Shown piece by piece: positions 1 through 12,166 of a stretch of 64,000 nucleotides of DNA. The DNA comes from Spiroplasma endosymbiont of Amphimallon solstitiale. Lineage in GTDB: Bacteria > Bacillota_I > Bacilli_A > Mycoplasmatales > VBWQ01. Position numbers and translations under genes: made by a program. A model generated the notes under the pieces. It ran no database searches, was not told the DNA's origin, and worked only from the letters and a program-made list of their open reading frames with translations. Each line of letters starts with the position of its first letter. Positions within the stretch are counted from its first letter, which is position 1. The stretch covers positions 930,001 through 994,000 of the forward strand of contig NZ_OZ034999.1 of the NCBI RefSeq assembly GCF_964030965.1. The letters are read 5' to 3'.

Positions 1-28
1 AAAGATACACAGATTTCTAAAAAGCCTC
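1..28 (+). mobile_element. Right end of an IS256-family element (cut by window edge)
   Basis: These bases match the right terminus of the 1374-bp IS256-type element found complete elsewhere (ending ...TTTCTAAAAAGCCTC). The element lies outside the window to the left. Its insertion truncates the large minus-strand phage gene that follows, whose reading frame stays open into the IS. Confidence 0.9.
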
Positions 29-2049
29 AAATTTATATAAGAAATATTTTCATTATATTTATTAAATAAACTAATATTTTTTAAGTTTATTTCTTGTTTA
101 TTAGTTATTAAAATTAAATCATAATCACCAGTGCCAAATATACCACTCATTTCAATCCGATTTAAATTATTAATCGGATTTTCAATTTGTAATTCAAATT
201 CACTATTATTATCAATTTGTATAATTTCCTTATAAAAATCTAATTTTGAAAATAATTGAGATTTACTTGAACCATATAAATTTAAAGCACTTTCAATTTT
301 ATTATTACTAATAATTGCTCTTGTAAAGTATTTTCCATATTCTCCATTTGCTAATGTTCAATCAGCAGGAATTAATGAAGGTATATTATTACTTTCTAAT
401 TCATTTGTAATAGATAGCCAATTAAATTGATTATCATCTAGTTTAAACAATTGATTTTGACTAATATCATTATTTTTTAGTTTAATATTATTTATATCTG
501 TAAAATCAAAATAGATAGATTTTAATATTACTTTTGCATCTTTAAATTCCCAAATATCTGTAGGATTTAAATGAATTGGATTAGATTTTAACTCAAAATA
601 ATAAGGTAATAATAATTTATAATCATCATTTAATCCTTTATTAATCGACATATTTGAATAAATATATTTTGATAATATTACAATTATTTGTTTAAATATT
701 TTTACTTGTTCAATATTAATATAATTTGGATAATCTAATTCTCACTGTTTAAACAAATTAGTAATAACATCTTCTGGTTTTTGTCCTTCAAATTTACCAC
801 GCATTTTATCTAAACCATTTTGATCATTAGGATTTAATGTTGCACCATCAAAATTTCTATTATAAGTATATGTATAAGTTAGCATATCTAATAATACTTG
901 TTGTAAACTATCAATAGTTGGTGCATCATTTATTTCAATTTCAATATCATTGAATTTATCATTTGTTGCAACATATTGATAAAATTGACTTTCACCCGGG
1001 AAATTTCAAACTTCTTTATCTTTTAATTCCTTTTCTTTCTTTAATGGTCATTTACCATCTCAAACAGTACCCATTTCATAACCCAATCAAGCATGAGTTA
1101 CTCTTGCATTATTAATAATTTCTTTTCTTGTTTTTTTACCACCACCAATAGCAATTAAATCTAAAACTGATTTTTCTTCTTCTATAAATTGTTTTGCTAA
1201 ATTTCACGGTAATACTTGTTCGCTAAATCATTGTTCTAATATTCTAACTTTTGGTTGAGTTTCAATCGGCATTGATAATAGCGGAAATGCTATCTTATCT
1301 TTGATAAATAACTTTGGGTATACTTCCATATTATCAACTTCACCAAGTACCTTTATATTACCAAAAATCATGCTTCTAGGGGCTTTAATTTTTAAACCCG
1401 TAACTTTGGTATTTTTATCTAATGGTTTTTGGCATTTAATAATGATTGGATAACCATCTCTTGTTTTAAAATCTTTAATTTTAATAATAGTAATACTTTT
1501 AGTACTTCTTGTTTTTGGATTTTGATATGGTTGAGAATAATTATTAATAATATATAGGTTGTTAATATTATTTTCTGTTAAAGGTTCATTTATACTAACA
1601 GCATATAATTTAAATTGGTTTAACAATTCTATTTCTTGAAAAATTAAATTTTTAATATCAGTCATACTATATTCAATTGTATTATCATTAATATTTGTAC
1701 TTGCTCTTTGATTTAATTGCATAGTAAAGTCTGATGTTTCAGCTGCAATAGTTTTTAATACTTTATCAATATCAATAAAACCAATTTTAATAGTATTTGC
1801 TGAAAATCTTAAACTATTATTTTCATTATTTTTAAATAAACGTTCAATTTCATAAATATAAATTGTTCTTTTTTTAAATTCATCATATGCTCTATTAATA
1901 TCAGGGTCACTAGTAGCACGCATCATATTAGTAAAGTCATAAGGGATATTATCTATTAAATAATCATTTTCTACATCTGCTTGATTAAGTTTAGTTTGCT
2001 TTTGTTTCTGTGGAAACTTCGTTTGTGGTTTGTTGTGTTGGTTGTCCAT
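1..2049 (-). CDS. Large phage structural protein, 3' end lost to IS256
   Basis: The frame is open from the ATG at 2049 to the window edge (at least 674 aa of phage sequence) when TGA is read as Trp. A clear AGGAG ribosome site precedes the start. It overlaps the 3' end of the portal-like gene by 59 nt, as in tightly packed late operons. The N-terminal half is helical and polar, the C-terminal half beta-rich with many Asn/Ile stretches. No motif identifies it. By position directly after the portal it could be a lower-collar, tail or minor head protein; this is inference from gene order. The natural C-terminus is missing because the IS256 element joins at position 28. Confidence 0.6.
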
Positions 2050-3412
2050 TGTTTTCTCCTATTAATTGGTTATTTTCGGGATTAAATAATTTTAATTTAA
2101 CTGTTAAATTATTAATTTCTTGTTCATCATTAATATTAAATGTTTTACTAATTAATAAATCTTTATCGACACTTACTAATAATTGAATAAATTTAAGAAT
2201 ATCAATATTAAATTGTCATAATTTTTGTTCAATATAATTAATAGTTGAAATATTAACTGCTGTACTTTCGGGAACTGATTGTTGTGCAGATTTCTTTTGA
2301 CTTGGTATATGAATACCACAACGTTTAAATATTTCATTAACATTTCAATCATATATATCAGTTAAATTTTTACCTTTAAAATTACTATTTGTCATATTGA
2401 TATTTTCGTTTTGTTGATTATTATCTCCACCACTTTTAAATATGTAGTTTTTAGTAACCAAAGTTCTTACTGCTTCTTCTAATGCTGATTGAACATTACC
2501 ATAAGTTTGACTAAATATAAATTTAGGTGAGTTTAAAATAGTATCTAAAACAATTTGTTCATAAATAACATCTAGTGCTTTAATTTTATCCATTACTTTA
2601 TCACAATCTGCTAATTCATTTGCTTTATTTCTCATAATTGCTATTGGTATATAGTTAATGTTTAATGTTTGTTCTTGTGATAAATTAGGATTATTAATGT
2701 ATGATTTAAAATCTAATGGAAATTGTTTTTTATTATCACTAATACTATAAATTGCACGATTAATTGTTACTTGTTGATTATTTAGTTTATAAATTTCAAA
2801 TAGTCTTACTGTTTGTGCATTTTGTTCGTAACTATCATAAAAAATAGTACATTGAATTAATTTACCAGTAATATCATAAACTCTTTGTTGTATATCAACA
2901 ACTTGAAAATATAAGTCATCATTAGCAATATAAATTAAATAACCACTAATTCCTAATTTACTTAACTTAAAAATTGAAATTCAATTTTTTCTATAAAATT
3001 CTTTTAATTATGTAGAAAAGTATGGATGACCAAAAATTATTCATCAATTTACACTTAAAATATTATTTTTAATTAAAAATTTGTTAAAAGTAACATTATT
3101 TAGTGTAAAAATTCTCTAAAAATAACACTTTATCATGTATCATTACTTTTCTACAAAATTAAAGTAAAATTCTTGTTGAATTAAATATTGTTTAATAGTT
3201 TCATTATTAATTTCTAATGGAGCATTATATAAATTAGCATTATTTTCAGCAACAAAATCAGTAAAATAAGTTTCATGATTAAAATCATTAAAACCAAAAT
3301 AATTTAAAATTGAAGCATGTGTACTTTTATTTTTATTAGTTAAAAATTTTATTTTTTCATTTTGATTATCACTAATATTACTTTTATCTTTTCTAAAAAA
3401 TCTACCTAACAT
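1991..3412 (-). pseudogene. Phage portal/connector-like protein, interrupted by MITE
   Basis: Removing the MITE and one 8-bp duplication (171 bp, in frame) restores a 416-aa protein starting MLGRFFRKDK. I chose the ATG at 3412, spaced 8 nt after AAAGGTGG, over upstream GTG codons. Helical segments around residues 180-260 and a late segment of the NEIFKRCGI type resemble portal/connector proteins, and the length fits. It lies between a 40-aa membrane peptide and a large structural gene. In phi29-like phages the connector also follows capsid and fibre genes, whereas in siphophages the portal precedes the capsid. The MITE falls at about residue 85 and splits the gene. Alternative: another minor head protein. 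Confidence 0.5.
3002..3164 (+). mobile_element. 163-bp MITE, copy 1
   Basis: Full copy flanked by the 8-bp duplication TAAAATTC (2994-3001 and 3165-3172), inside the portal-like gene. Strand '+' here means the orientation beginning TTTTAATTATGTAG and ending ACAAAATTAAAG. Confidence 0.95.
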
Positions 3413-3430
3413 AATATTCACCACCTTTTT

Positions 3431-3553
3431 TTAAAATATTTGATTAATTTTTAATACAATTTTTACAATAATGAATATAATTAAACCAGCAACCGCAGAA
3501 GATAATAAAACTCCTATTAAACCTAAAATAATTTTTATAATTTTAAAAAACAT
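3431..3553 (-). CDS. 40-aa phage membrane peptide
   Basis: ATG at 3553, 4 nt after the stop of the fibre-like gene. The 40 residues are almost entirely hydrophobic: two stretches (IIKIILGLIGVLL and AGLIIFIIVKIVL) separated by Ser-Ser, enough for one long or two short membrane spans. Size and place in a late operon would suit a holin-like or pinholin-like peptide, but no motif proves this. Confidence 0.55.
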   Translation of the reverse strand: MFFKIIKIILGLIGVLLSSAVAGLIIFIIVKIVLKINQIF

Positions 3554-3557
3554 AATC

Positions 3558-5837
3558 TTATTCCTGTAATTCTTCTAATTTTCATACATTACCTTTTAAA
3601 TTACCTTTTCCAGTATAAATAGTAATCCATTTTGCATGTTGAACTGATAAAATTACTATATTAGCACTATCATTAAAGGTTTGTATTGGTACACCAGCAA
3701 TTTTGTTATCCGTTATAATAAATTCTTGAATAGTATAAACTGGATTATATATACTTCAAGAATAATAAACTCTATAATGTTTATTAACTATAAAATCATA
3801 AGTAATTTGTCAATTATCTCATTTATTTTTTTCTCTTGTTCCTACATCTTTTCATTGTTGATTATTTGGACTTGGTGTTGGATTATCTGGTAATTCAATA
3901 TCTCAACAATTTTCTTCAACTTCATTTGTTTCTAAACTTTTTGAATTAATTTTTATTTTTGGTGTAACATCAACTTTAATTGTATTTTGTAATTCTTCTA
4001 ATGAAAGAATAGCACCATAATTAATATCTCCACCTTTTAAATATAAACTACAATTAAAACTACTTTCTCTAACAGTTAAAGTTAATATTACATCTTCATC
4101 TTTAATTTTAAATTTTGCAAGTAAATAATCTCCACCTAAATAATTACCAGTTTTAAATTCTACTTTATGCTTTATATTTGCTTGATTTACTGGTAATTCA
4201 TCTAATGTTATAATTACTCTATATACAGTATTAAAATTAATTTCAAACGTATCTCATTCACGATTATTTTTACTTTTACTTATTACTTTTCATATTTCTT
4301 TATCTTGTTTTTTATCAATATTTGCTTTATTTTCATTAATAGCACCAGCAACAGTTTTATTAATAGTTTCTAAATTAGGGATTTCTTGACTTACAGCATT
4401 CAATTGAAATGCTACTGGAAACTTTTTTTCTGTGTCTTCTAATTTTTTATCTACTTCTTCTTTTTTATAATAATCAGTTAAATCGATTTTACCACCACTA
4501 GCACTAATTTTATTATTTTCATCAATAGTTATATTAGTACCTGCAATTAATTTATCTTGTTTTTTATCTAATAAATTATTAGTTTCTAGTTTTGTGTAAT
4601 AATCACGTTCAGTATTTTCTTCTGCTATAAATTCAGTTGGTGTTCCAGTACCTTGATATTGATATATATTATGAATTATTGGTGTATACTTTTTTGTGCT
4701 ATTAGCAACAATAAATTTTATTAAATTATCATCATATAATAACATTACTTTGTCAATATTAACATCAATTTTTTCAATTATTATTTGTCTATTTTCTATT
4801 TGATGATTAGTAATTCTTATATTAGATTTAGTTAATTTATTATTACTTATAATAAGTTGTTTACTATCGATAAAATAATATGTTCAATCAATAATATATC
4901 ATATATCTGTTTTAATATTTTCATTTTTAACTTTTTTTCATAAAGGACTAGTTTCAATATTAAATCAATTATTTTTAATATCATCAATATTTTGTTTATT
5001 AATATCAACTTTATTTTCTAATAATTTAATACTATTTTCATTAGTAGTAATTCTTTTTTGTTGTTTAGCAGAAAAGTCAGCAGTCGCAGCATGAGTAAAA
5101 TCACCAATTTGTGGATTATTTTGTAATGCTTCTGGTGGTAATGTACCAATTTCATCAGGTCAATCTAAAATCATTGTTTCAGTTTTTGGGTCATAATCAG
5201 TTGCAACATAACCTTTATTTATAAAGTTTGTAACACGACCCCTATATATCTCATTTTCGTTATCATTAACTAAATCATCATATAATTTTATTTGTTTTGA
5301 TAATGTAAATTCTTTTTGTTCTTTAATTAATTCATCAACTTGATTTCTAGTATAAAATACTTTTAAGTCAATTTTTTCAATATCTATTTCATCTTGATTA
5401 TAATTTGAAAATACTTGTTTTAATTCTGTTAATCTTGCTCATATTTTCATTCTACTTGGTGCTAAATCTCAAACATTAATTGTAGGAATACTACTTGCAT
5501 TAAATGATGTACCATTATTGAATTGAATAGTAGCATCAACATTAAATTCAATTGGTGTACGATTAAATACTCAATGTTCAACCATTACATAAACCATATC
5601 TCTTAATGTTTCTTTAATTAATTCATCTTTAAAACTATCAAAAGGAAATTTAGATAAAATAAAATCAAGATAAGCATTAATATCATTTTGAGCGCGAATA
5701 GCAAAAGTTGTAAATCAGTCTTTGACATTAGGTCATGTATTTATATATTGAGGTGGAGTTTCTGTAATTTTTCCAGTTAATGGATATCAGTTATTATAAT
5801 TTTCAAGACTGACATCAGTTCAAAGTTTATTAATCAT
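3558..5837 (-). CDS. Long phage fibre-like protein with coiled-coil repeats
   Basis: 759 aa with TGA as Trp, intact, ATG at 5837 after AAGGAATGATAAATT, 6 nt downstream of the preceding stop. The N-terminal 190 residues are globular (LWTDVSLENY near the start). The middle contains repeated short motifs of the YYTKLETNNLLDKKQD and DLTDYYKKEEVDKKLED kind. These are typical of trimeric coiled coils in tail fibres, appendages and base-plate proteins of phages of low-GC bacteria. Two C-terminal beta-rich segments each end with a similar LxELQ motif (LSLEELQN, KLEELQE), suggesting duplicated receptor-binding or chaperone-like modules. It is the longest undamaged gene of this phage. Confidence 0.65.
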
Positions 5838-5843
5838 AATTTA

Positions 5844-7709
5844 TCATTCCTTAAAAAATGCTTTTTTATAATGTTTAGTTTTTGTTTTAGTTTTCCTATG
5901 TGATATATGGATAATTTCTTTTTGTAATTTTTTCTTACCTTTTTCTACAACTTGACTATATGCAAATTTTTCTAAATGATGTAATAGTCCAGTACCAAAT
6001 AAAGTATTAACTGAAAATTTTAAACCAACACTTTTAAATGATTTATTAATATTTTCAATAGGATTATTAATAACATTTACTACTTTATGATAAGTTCTAA
6101 TAGTTCTAAATATTTCTCTATATACTTTAAAACTATCTCTAATTACTTGTTGCACCACTGGTGGAGCAAATGCTATTGCTTTTAATCATTTATTACGATT
6201 AACACCATAACCAATGTATCAACCACTATATCAACGATATCAATGAAATGGATGTATTTGAGTAACAAAAGTTTTCTTTAATTTTGTAGAAAAGTAATGA
6301 TACATGATAAAGTGTTATTTTTAGAGAATTTTTACACTAAATAATGTTACTTTTAACAAATTTTTAATTAAAAATAATATTTTAAGTGTAAATTGATGAA
6401 TAATTTTTGGTCATCCATACTTTTCTACATAATTAAAAAAAGTTTTTGCTTTAAGAATACTATCAACAACTGTAATTGGTTTATACTTAGGATTACGATG
6501 ATAAATAGTAATTGCACATTTGTCTAATGATAAAGGTTGAATTTTACAACCCATAAATACTGGTGAATTTAGTGGAATTAATTGTGCATGTTTAATTGCT
6601 CTTTTTTCTGCACTAGTAAATAAATCTGTTGCTTTTTCTTTTAATTTATTAATTTTTTCAAATGCTTGTTTTTCTAATTTTTCAAATTTTTCTTGTAATT
6701 TATATATACTTTCTCGTAATTTTTCAAAATATGGTGTATCTTTTCAAAATTTATTTAAACCTTTTTTTAAATAAAATCTAATATCAAAATACTTAAAAAT
6801 TTTATTTGCATTTAAAACAATTTTATGAATTGAACTATTTTTAAAATTAAATTTAATAGCATTAGCACGAATTTTTTGTAAATCTAAAATTAAAGTTTTT
6901 CCATATCTATTCTCTGTATGTATTGTATGAACTAAATTTAATCAATCATGTTGGTTCATTTTTAATACTTTTTTTAAATCAGTATTATATTTTTTTAAAA
7001 AGTTATTTGCTTTTTCAATATCTTTGATTTTAAATTTAGGAGTTAATTGTGGACTTAATTTTATTAATGTATTTTGTAATAATAAATAATCTTTCAACTC
7101 TTGGGTTTCTAACTTTTTAAAATTATTTTTAAATTGTCTTTCAGCAACATATCCTAAATTTTGTATTATTGTTTCACGATTAGGAGCAAAACTATAATTG
7201 AATAAATAACGTTTATTACCAATAATTTTATCTGTTAAAATTTCTTTGCCACTTACTTGACTAATAATTTCTTGTAAATTTTTTTCTTCTTTAACACCAA
7301 TTTGTTCTAATGTTTTAGTTTTTTGTGCTAACTTAATAAATTTAGTAGTACGATAACCACGACTAATTTTATTAATTCCAGCAAATGCAGATAATATATT
7401 AAAAAAAGTATTTAATGGTGTTACATTTCCTTTTAAATAATCATAAACTTGATTAATAGTAAAATCAGTTAAAAACTCTACACCAACAGCACTAATACTA
7501 GCAATTAAATCACTTGCACCTAATCCAAGTGCTACACTTTCACTTAATCCACCAGTAAAAGGAGCAAATGCCACTGCTATTACTTGTACACCAATCATTT
7601 CTAAAATTTCTCATCAAAAACTTTTATTTTCTTGTTGTTTACTAATTCTAGTATGTTTTGGTTTATTTATATTTAAAAGTATTGCTGTATTAGTTGTACC
7701 AATTGGCAT
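5844..7709 (-). pseudogene. Phage tail/membrane-interacting protein, interrupted by MITE
   Basis: Without the MITE (171 bp) the frame runs 564 aa from ATG 7709 (MPIGTTNTAI), preceded by AAGGAAATTTA. Residues 40-115 are strikingly hydrophobic and glycine/alanine-rich (AVAFAPFTGGLSES, GVEFLTDFTINQ), followed by a long charged helical region. A hydrophobic N-terminal block after the capsid gene could be a membrane-penetrating tail component, like the hydrophobic loop of tail knobs in short-tailed phages. That role is inference. The MITE lies near residue 424. The C-terminus is basic (HRKTKTKTKHYKKA). Confidence 0.5.
6276..6438 (-). mobile_element. 163-bp MITE, copy 2
   Basis: Full copy in reverse orientation with 8-bp duplication AAAGTTTT on both sides, inside the 564-aa phage gene. 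Confidence 0.95.
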
Positions 7710-7725
7710 GATTAAATTTCCTTAA

Positions 7726-9087
7726 TTATTTAAGAGTTATTTTAATTGGATTTGTTGAACCTTTATAATTTGGGTCATTTATATTTGCTCTAATAACGAC
7801 ATATAAATCACCAGTTTTTTGTTTATTATTACTAATTATGTTTTTACCTTGCTCATCACTAAAATATTTAATAGTTGGATTTTCTAAACTTTGATTTAAA
7901 CTATTAATTTCTTTTGCATATAAAATATTTGTATCTAATTCTTTATTAGTTTTATCTGTTTTTGTAGTAGGATTATTTATTGTTAAAGTTGTAATTTTAG
8001 ATTTTAAATCATTTTTTACTTCACTTTTAATTACTCCGCATAACATTCAACGTGATGTTGTTTCTTTTTTTGACATATAAGGAATTGATTGACCAAATAC
8101 TTCGCCACCAACTAAATAAGTTCTTCCAACTTTACCGTCTGCAACTTGTTGTAAATAAATAACTGTATTTTGTAACATATATCTTTTCATTGCTTTTGGT
8201 GTTGCTAAAATAAAACTCATTATTTCTTCTTCATTTTTATCATTTGTAAATGTCATATAATCATCTAATAGAATTTGACATAATACACCTTTTACATATA
8301 AATCATTTCCATTTAAACGTAATTGTTGTGCTAATTCATTATCAGTAATTATTCCTTTATTATCTGCTAAATAAACTAAACTATCATAAAGATTATTAGT
8401 AATAAAAAATTTACAATTTGTACTATTTCTTAATTGAAATAAAGTATTTCATGCAGATAACATTGCTTTTAAATATCCAATTGGTGTTGTATCAGTGATT
8501 GTTACTTTTGTAGCAAATTGAGAGATTATATTAGTATCATCATTTGCTAATTTATCTGTTAAATCATTAGCAACTTCATATTGCATACTATCTAGTAAAT
8601 TTTGTCCATTTTCAGCATTTAAGTCAATATTTGCAATCGTTTCACCAGCAAGATATGATTTTTCAATTATTTTTTCAATTTTATCAGTAGTAGCATATCC
8701 AACATCATATCTTTTGCTTTTGTCATCTCATGAAATAACTTTAACTTTTGGGTCTTTTGGTAATTTAATAATAAATTCTATTTTTGTAGAGTTAACCATT
8801 TCAATAGGAAAAAAGTTCTTTAATTTTGTAGAAAAGTAATGATACATGATAAAGTGTTATTTTTAGAGAATTTTTACACTAAATAATGTTACTTTTAACA
8901 AATTTTTAATTAAAAATAATATTTTAAGTGTAAATTGATGAATAATTTTTGGTCATCCATACTTTTCTACATAATTAAAAAAAAAGTTTGCTCATGGACT
9001 ATTTGATTGTTTAAAAAATTCAATGAATTCTGGTGCTTCAACTAATTTTTCTGTGTTATTTAAGTTTGTTTGAATATTAATTGCCAT
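7726..9087 (-). pseudogene. Major capsid-like protein, interrupted by MITE near its N-terminus
   Basis: The frame from ATG 9087 (MAINIQTNLN) gives 396 aa once the MITE is removed. The downstream part carries features usual for HK97-fold capsid proteins: an early alpha/beta region, KFFITNNLYDSLVYL in the centre, and a late block of IYLQQVADGK and YLVGGEVFGQ. A Ser/Thr-rich beta domain of about 100 residues at the C-terminus looks Ig-like. It directly follows a coiled-coil scaffold-sized gene, the usual order scaffold-capsid. The MITE cuts after residue 33, so only a product restarted downstream could be made. Capsid assignment rests on pattern and synteny. Confidence 0.6.
8818..8980 (-). mobile_element. 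163-bp MITE, copy 3
   Basis: Full copy with the 8-bp duplication AAAAAGTT at 8810-8817 and 8981-8988, inside the capsid-like gene. Confidence 0.95.
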
Positions 9088-9105
9088 TTTGTATAATTTC
9101 CTTTC

Positions 9106-9480
9106 TTATAATTTATTTTTATTTTTATAATCTAATAAAGAATTAATTTTAATTGGTATTTGATTTGTTAATATTATTTCTTGTTTACCACCTGTATTAA
9201 TTGGTTCTTTAAATAGTGGTTGTTCTTTAATAATTTTCTTAATAGTATCTTCTATTTTTGAATTTTCTATATCATTTGTTTTAAATTTTAAATAATCATA
9301 AAATTCATTTTTAACTTGATATTTTTTAAATATATTAATAATTTCTTTTTCTTTAATTTCTTGATTAATTTTATTTAACTTATTTTCTGCTTCATTAATT
9401 TTATTTTCTATTTCTTGTGAAACATTATTTTCAGTTAAAGTTTGAGTTGTTTGTTGTATATTAGTTTCATTTTCTAACAT
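9106..9480 (-). CDS. Scaffold-like coiled-coil phage protein
   Basis: 124 aa, acidic and basic heptads (INEAENKLNKINQEIKEK) predict a coiled coil over residues 20-60, followed by a polar tail. It sits immediately upstream of the capsid-like gene with an 18-nt gap. Small helical proteins in this position are typically capsid scaffolds. No catalytic motif is visible, so the role is inferred from size, composition and order. Confidence 0.5.
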   Translation of the reverse strand: MLENETNIQQTTQTLTENNVSQEIENKINEAENKLNKINQEIKEKEIINIFKKYQVKNEFYDYLKFKTNDIENSKIEDTIKKIIKEQPLFKEPINTGGKQEIILTNQIPIKINSLLDYKNKNKL

Positions 9481-9496
9481 TTACATCACACCTTTA

Positions 9497-9685
9497 TTAT
9501 TTAATTTCTTTATTAATTTTTTCATTTAGTTTTGCCAATTTTTTTTGATGTTTTATAATTTTATTATTTGCTCTAACATGCTTTGGAGTTGTAATAAATC
9601 GTTTTAATAAAACAATAATTTCTCTACAAATTAATGTTCCAACACTTGTTCCAATAATAATTAATTCATGTATAAATTCTTTCAT
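9497..9685 (-). CDS. 62-aa phage membrane protein
   Basis: One membrane span (residues 7-27, ELIIIGTSVGTLICREIIVLL) followed by a strongly basic cytoplasmic tail (KHVRANNKIIKHQKKLAKL). It lies 16 nt from the scaffold-like gene. A holin-like or anchor function is possible; not recognised from sequence. Confidence 0.5.
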   Translation of the reverse strand: MKEFIHELIIIGTSVGTLICREIIVLLKRFITTPKHVRANNKIIKHQKKLAKLNEKINKEIK

Positions 9686-9871
9686 TTCAATATTTTCCTT
9701 TCATTAATTAATTTTTTGATTTGTATCTAATTCCATTACTAATATTTGATAATCTTGAATATAAGCATTTTCTAATATATGATGTTTATAATTTTTATGA
9801 AAACTAGTAGCATTTTCAATTGTAGAAAATAATTTATATTTTGTTTCAATTCCATAATTAGTTTTATATTT

Positions 9872-10934
9872 CCTGAATTGTAAAATTAAAAAGGACACTT
9901 ATATAAAAATTAAATTGTGTTAATTCTATAATTAAGAAAAGAAAGGAATTAGCACAATGTATAAGTATCTGACTATTGAATCAATAATAGCAATAAAAGA
10001 ATATAAAAGTTATGGATTTTCGATTCGTAAAATAGCAAAAGCCATTGATTATAGTAAATCAACTGTACATAGAGTTTGTAGATTATTAAATCAAAACTTA
10101 TTACCATTAGAAATATTGAATAAAATTCAAAAAAATAAACAAAATGCAGGTAGAAAATTAATAATTTTAACTTTAATAGAAATTAATACTATTAATCATT
10201 TGTTAATTACTAAAAATTATGCTCTTGATATAATTGCTAATTTTTTAAAGGAAAATAAAATAAAAAGTATTTCAACAAAAACTTTATATAACATGTTTAA
10301 AACAAATCGAATGGGTTTTGATGAAAATAACTTATTGAGAAAAGGAAAAAATAAACCTCACAAACAAAAAGAAACTAGGGGCAGAATTAATAATTGTAAG
10401 TCTATTCATGAAAGAAATTTAATCATTCCTAATATTAAAAATATAGAAGAATTTGGTCATTTAGAGGGTGATACTATCATTGGTAAAGATCATAAAAGTT
10501 CTATTATTACTTTAGCTGATATATGATCAAAAATCACAATTCCTTTAGCAACTAAAAATAATAAATCAGAAAATATTACAAAAAGTATAATAAAATTTAT
10601 TTCAAAGTTACAAAAAGGAACAGTTAAAACTATTACTTTTGATCGTGGTAAAGAATTTAGTAAATGAAAATTAATCGAAAAAAATTGTAATGTTAAGATT
10701 TATTTTGCAGATCCTGGTAAACCTTGTCAAAGAGGTTTAAATGAAAATAATAATGGTATTTTAAGAAGATATTTACCAAAATCTACAGATCTATCTTCAT
10801 ATAAACAAAAAGATTTAAATACTATAGCATTTCAAATTAATTCTACACCCAGAAAATCACTATCTTATAAAAGACCAATAGATTTAATACAATTATTTTA
10901 AAAAACTGTCCCATATTTATATTTACAATTCAGG
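9872..10934 (+). mobile_element. IS30-family element, copy 1 (1063 bp)
   Basis: Bounded by perfect 13-bp inverted repeats CCTGAATTGTAAA. A possible 3-bp duplication TTT flanks it. It differs from the other copies by 2 extra bases near the right end. It contains one transposase gene, intact here. Confidence 0.93.
9957..10901 (+). CDS. IS30-family transposase
   Basis: 314 aa. Residues 1-60 form a helix-turn-helix of the IS30 type (GFSIRKIAKAIDYSKSTVHR). The catalytic DDE residues are visible in HLEGDTIIG, TITFDRGKEF and GLNENNNGILRRYLPK, a classic IS30 signature. It is preceded by GAAAGGAATTAGCACA. The gene ends 33 bp before the right inverted repeat. Complete and probably active. Confidence 0.92.
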
Positions 10935-10975
10935 TTTTAATAAATAAGCATATCTCATTTTAATATTCTCCTTTT

Positions 10976-11983
10976 TTATAAATGATAATAATTTTCATCA
11001 AATTCTAAATTTGCATTAACATTAACTTCACTCATATTATCACTACCATATTGACTATTTGTTTCACTATTAATCGAAAATCTATTATCATTATTAATTA
11101 AATGTGCTATTTCATTTGTAAACGAAGTCTCTTGCATTTCTACATCAAATTTTCTTTCGATAGGTAATAAATTATGAATAATTTCACTTGCACCAGCAAC
11201 TATCGTTGGAATAGCATAAGCATTATTAAAATCATTATTAATACTCATAGCAACACCACTTGATATTAAACAACCACCAGTAGCCATATTACATATCTTT
11301 CTTATTGTTTCAAATCTATGTGGTATTAATTCTGTTAATCCCGCAATAAGATTTGAAATACCATAAGCATTTAATGAAATATAAGTATCTCAATCCATTA
11401 AATTATTAGGATTATTATTTGTACTTAATAATGGTCATGGTGGGGTTTCAGTAGTTGTTGTAGGTATTGAAGTAGTAGTTATAGGCATAGGTGTTGTAGT
11501 AGGTTCTATTGGATTAGTAGTATTTTCTATTCATTTTGAATAGTTTGCTAAACCAATTGTTCCTAAACCTAATAATATTTTTTTACTACTATTAATTATT
11601 TTTGTTTTATTACTTGGTCTTTGATTTAAATTTCATATATCTAAACCTAATTTTTTACCAAATAATAAACTATTAATTGAACCTAATATTGGATTTCCTA
11701 TAAGTTGACCATAATAAGCACTTGTACCTATCATTGCTGAAATAGGACTTATTCCAGTTCTTATTAATTTTAATAAAGTATAATTTGATTGTGAATTTTC
11801 CTTTAATTTTGTAGAAAAGTAATGATACATGATAAAGTGTTATTTTTAGAGAATTTTTACACTAAATAATGTTACTTTTAACAAATTTTTAATTAAAAAT
11901 AATATTTTAAGTGTAAATTGATGAATAATTTTTGGTCATCCATACTTTTCTACATAATTAAAAGAATTTTCTGTATTTGGCAT
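10976..11983 (-). pseudogene. Homologue of a plectrovirus protein in the dsDNA phage, interrupted by MITE
   Basis: With the MITE removed, 278 aa starting MPNTENSQSN at ATG 11983. It is clearly homologous to the 285-aa plectrovirus gene at 43225: SNYTL near the start, PILGSINSLLF, LGLGTIGL, a Pro/Thr-rich linker, WDTYISLN, and the nearly identical block MATGGCLISSGVAM with hydrophobic PTIVAGASEII. Two or three membrane-spanning stretches are likely. The acidic C-terminus is Asn/Ser-rich. Function unknown; an adsorption, fusion or membrane role fits the architecture. It is in line with the structural operon, downstream of nucleic-acid genes. Confidence 0.6.
11801..11963 (-). mobile_element. 163-bp MITE, copy 4
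   Basis: Flanked by GAATTTTC (11793-11800, 11964-11971). It sits after codon 6 of the plectrovirus-type gene and supplies a new outward ATG (MYHYFSTKLK) in frame with the rest of that gene. Confidence 0.95.
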
Positions 11984-11990
11984 AATTTTC

Positions 11991-12153
11991 CTTTAATTTT
12001 GTAGAAAAGTAATGATACATGATAAAGTGTTATTTTTAGAGAATTTTTACACTAAATAATGTTACTTTTAACAAATTTTTAATTAAAAATAATATTTTAA
12101 GTGTAAATTGATGAATAATTTTTGGTCATCCATACTTTTCTACATAATTAAAA
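11991..12153 (-). mobile_element. 163-bp MITE, copy 5
   Basis: Flanked by TAATTTTC. Only 27 bp from copy 4 and in the same orientation. It lies immediately upstream of the start codon of the plectrovirus-type gene and separates it from its neighbour. Confidence 0.95.
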
Positions 12154-12166
12154 TAATTTTCTTCCT

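Larger units (their letters stand above)
9704..10958 (-). pseudogene. Small phage protein split by IS30
   Basis: The start (MRYAYLLK, ATG 10958 after AGGAG) and the rest (YKTNYGIETKYKLF... to 9704) lie on the two sides of the IS30 copy. Joining them gives about 64 aa, a soluble basic protein of unknown role. The match proves that the genes left and right of the IS30 belong to one phage operon. Confidence 0.65.

Noticed and set aside
3681-3893. 70-aa plus-strand hydrophobic ORF inside the fibre-like gene
   Set aside because: Antisense to a long intact coding frame; hydrophobicity is a by-product of AT-rich complement.
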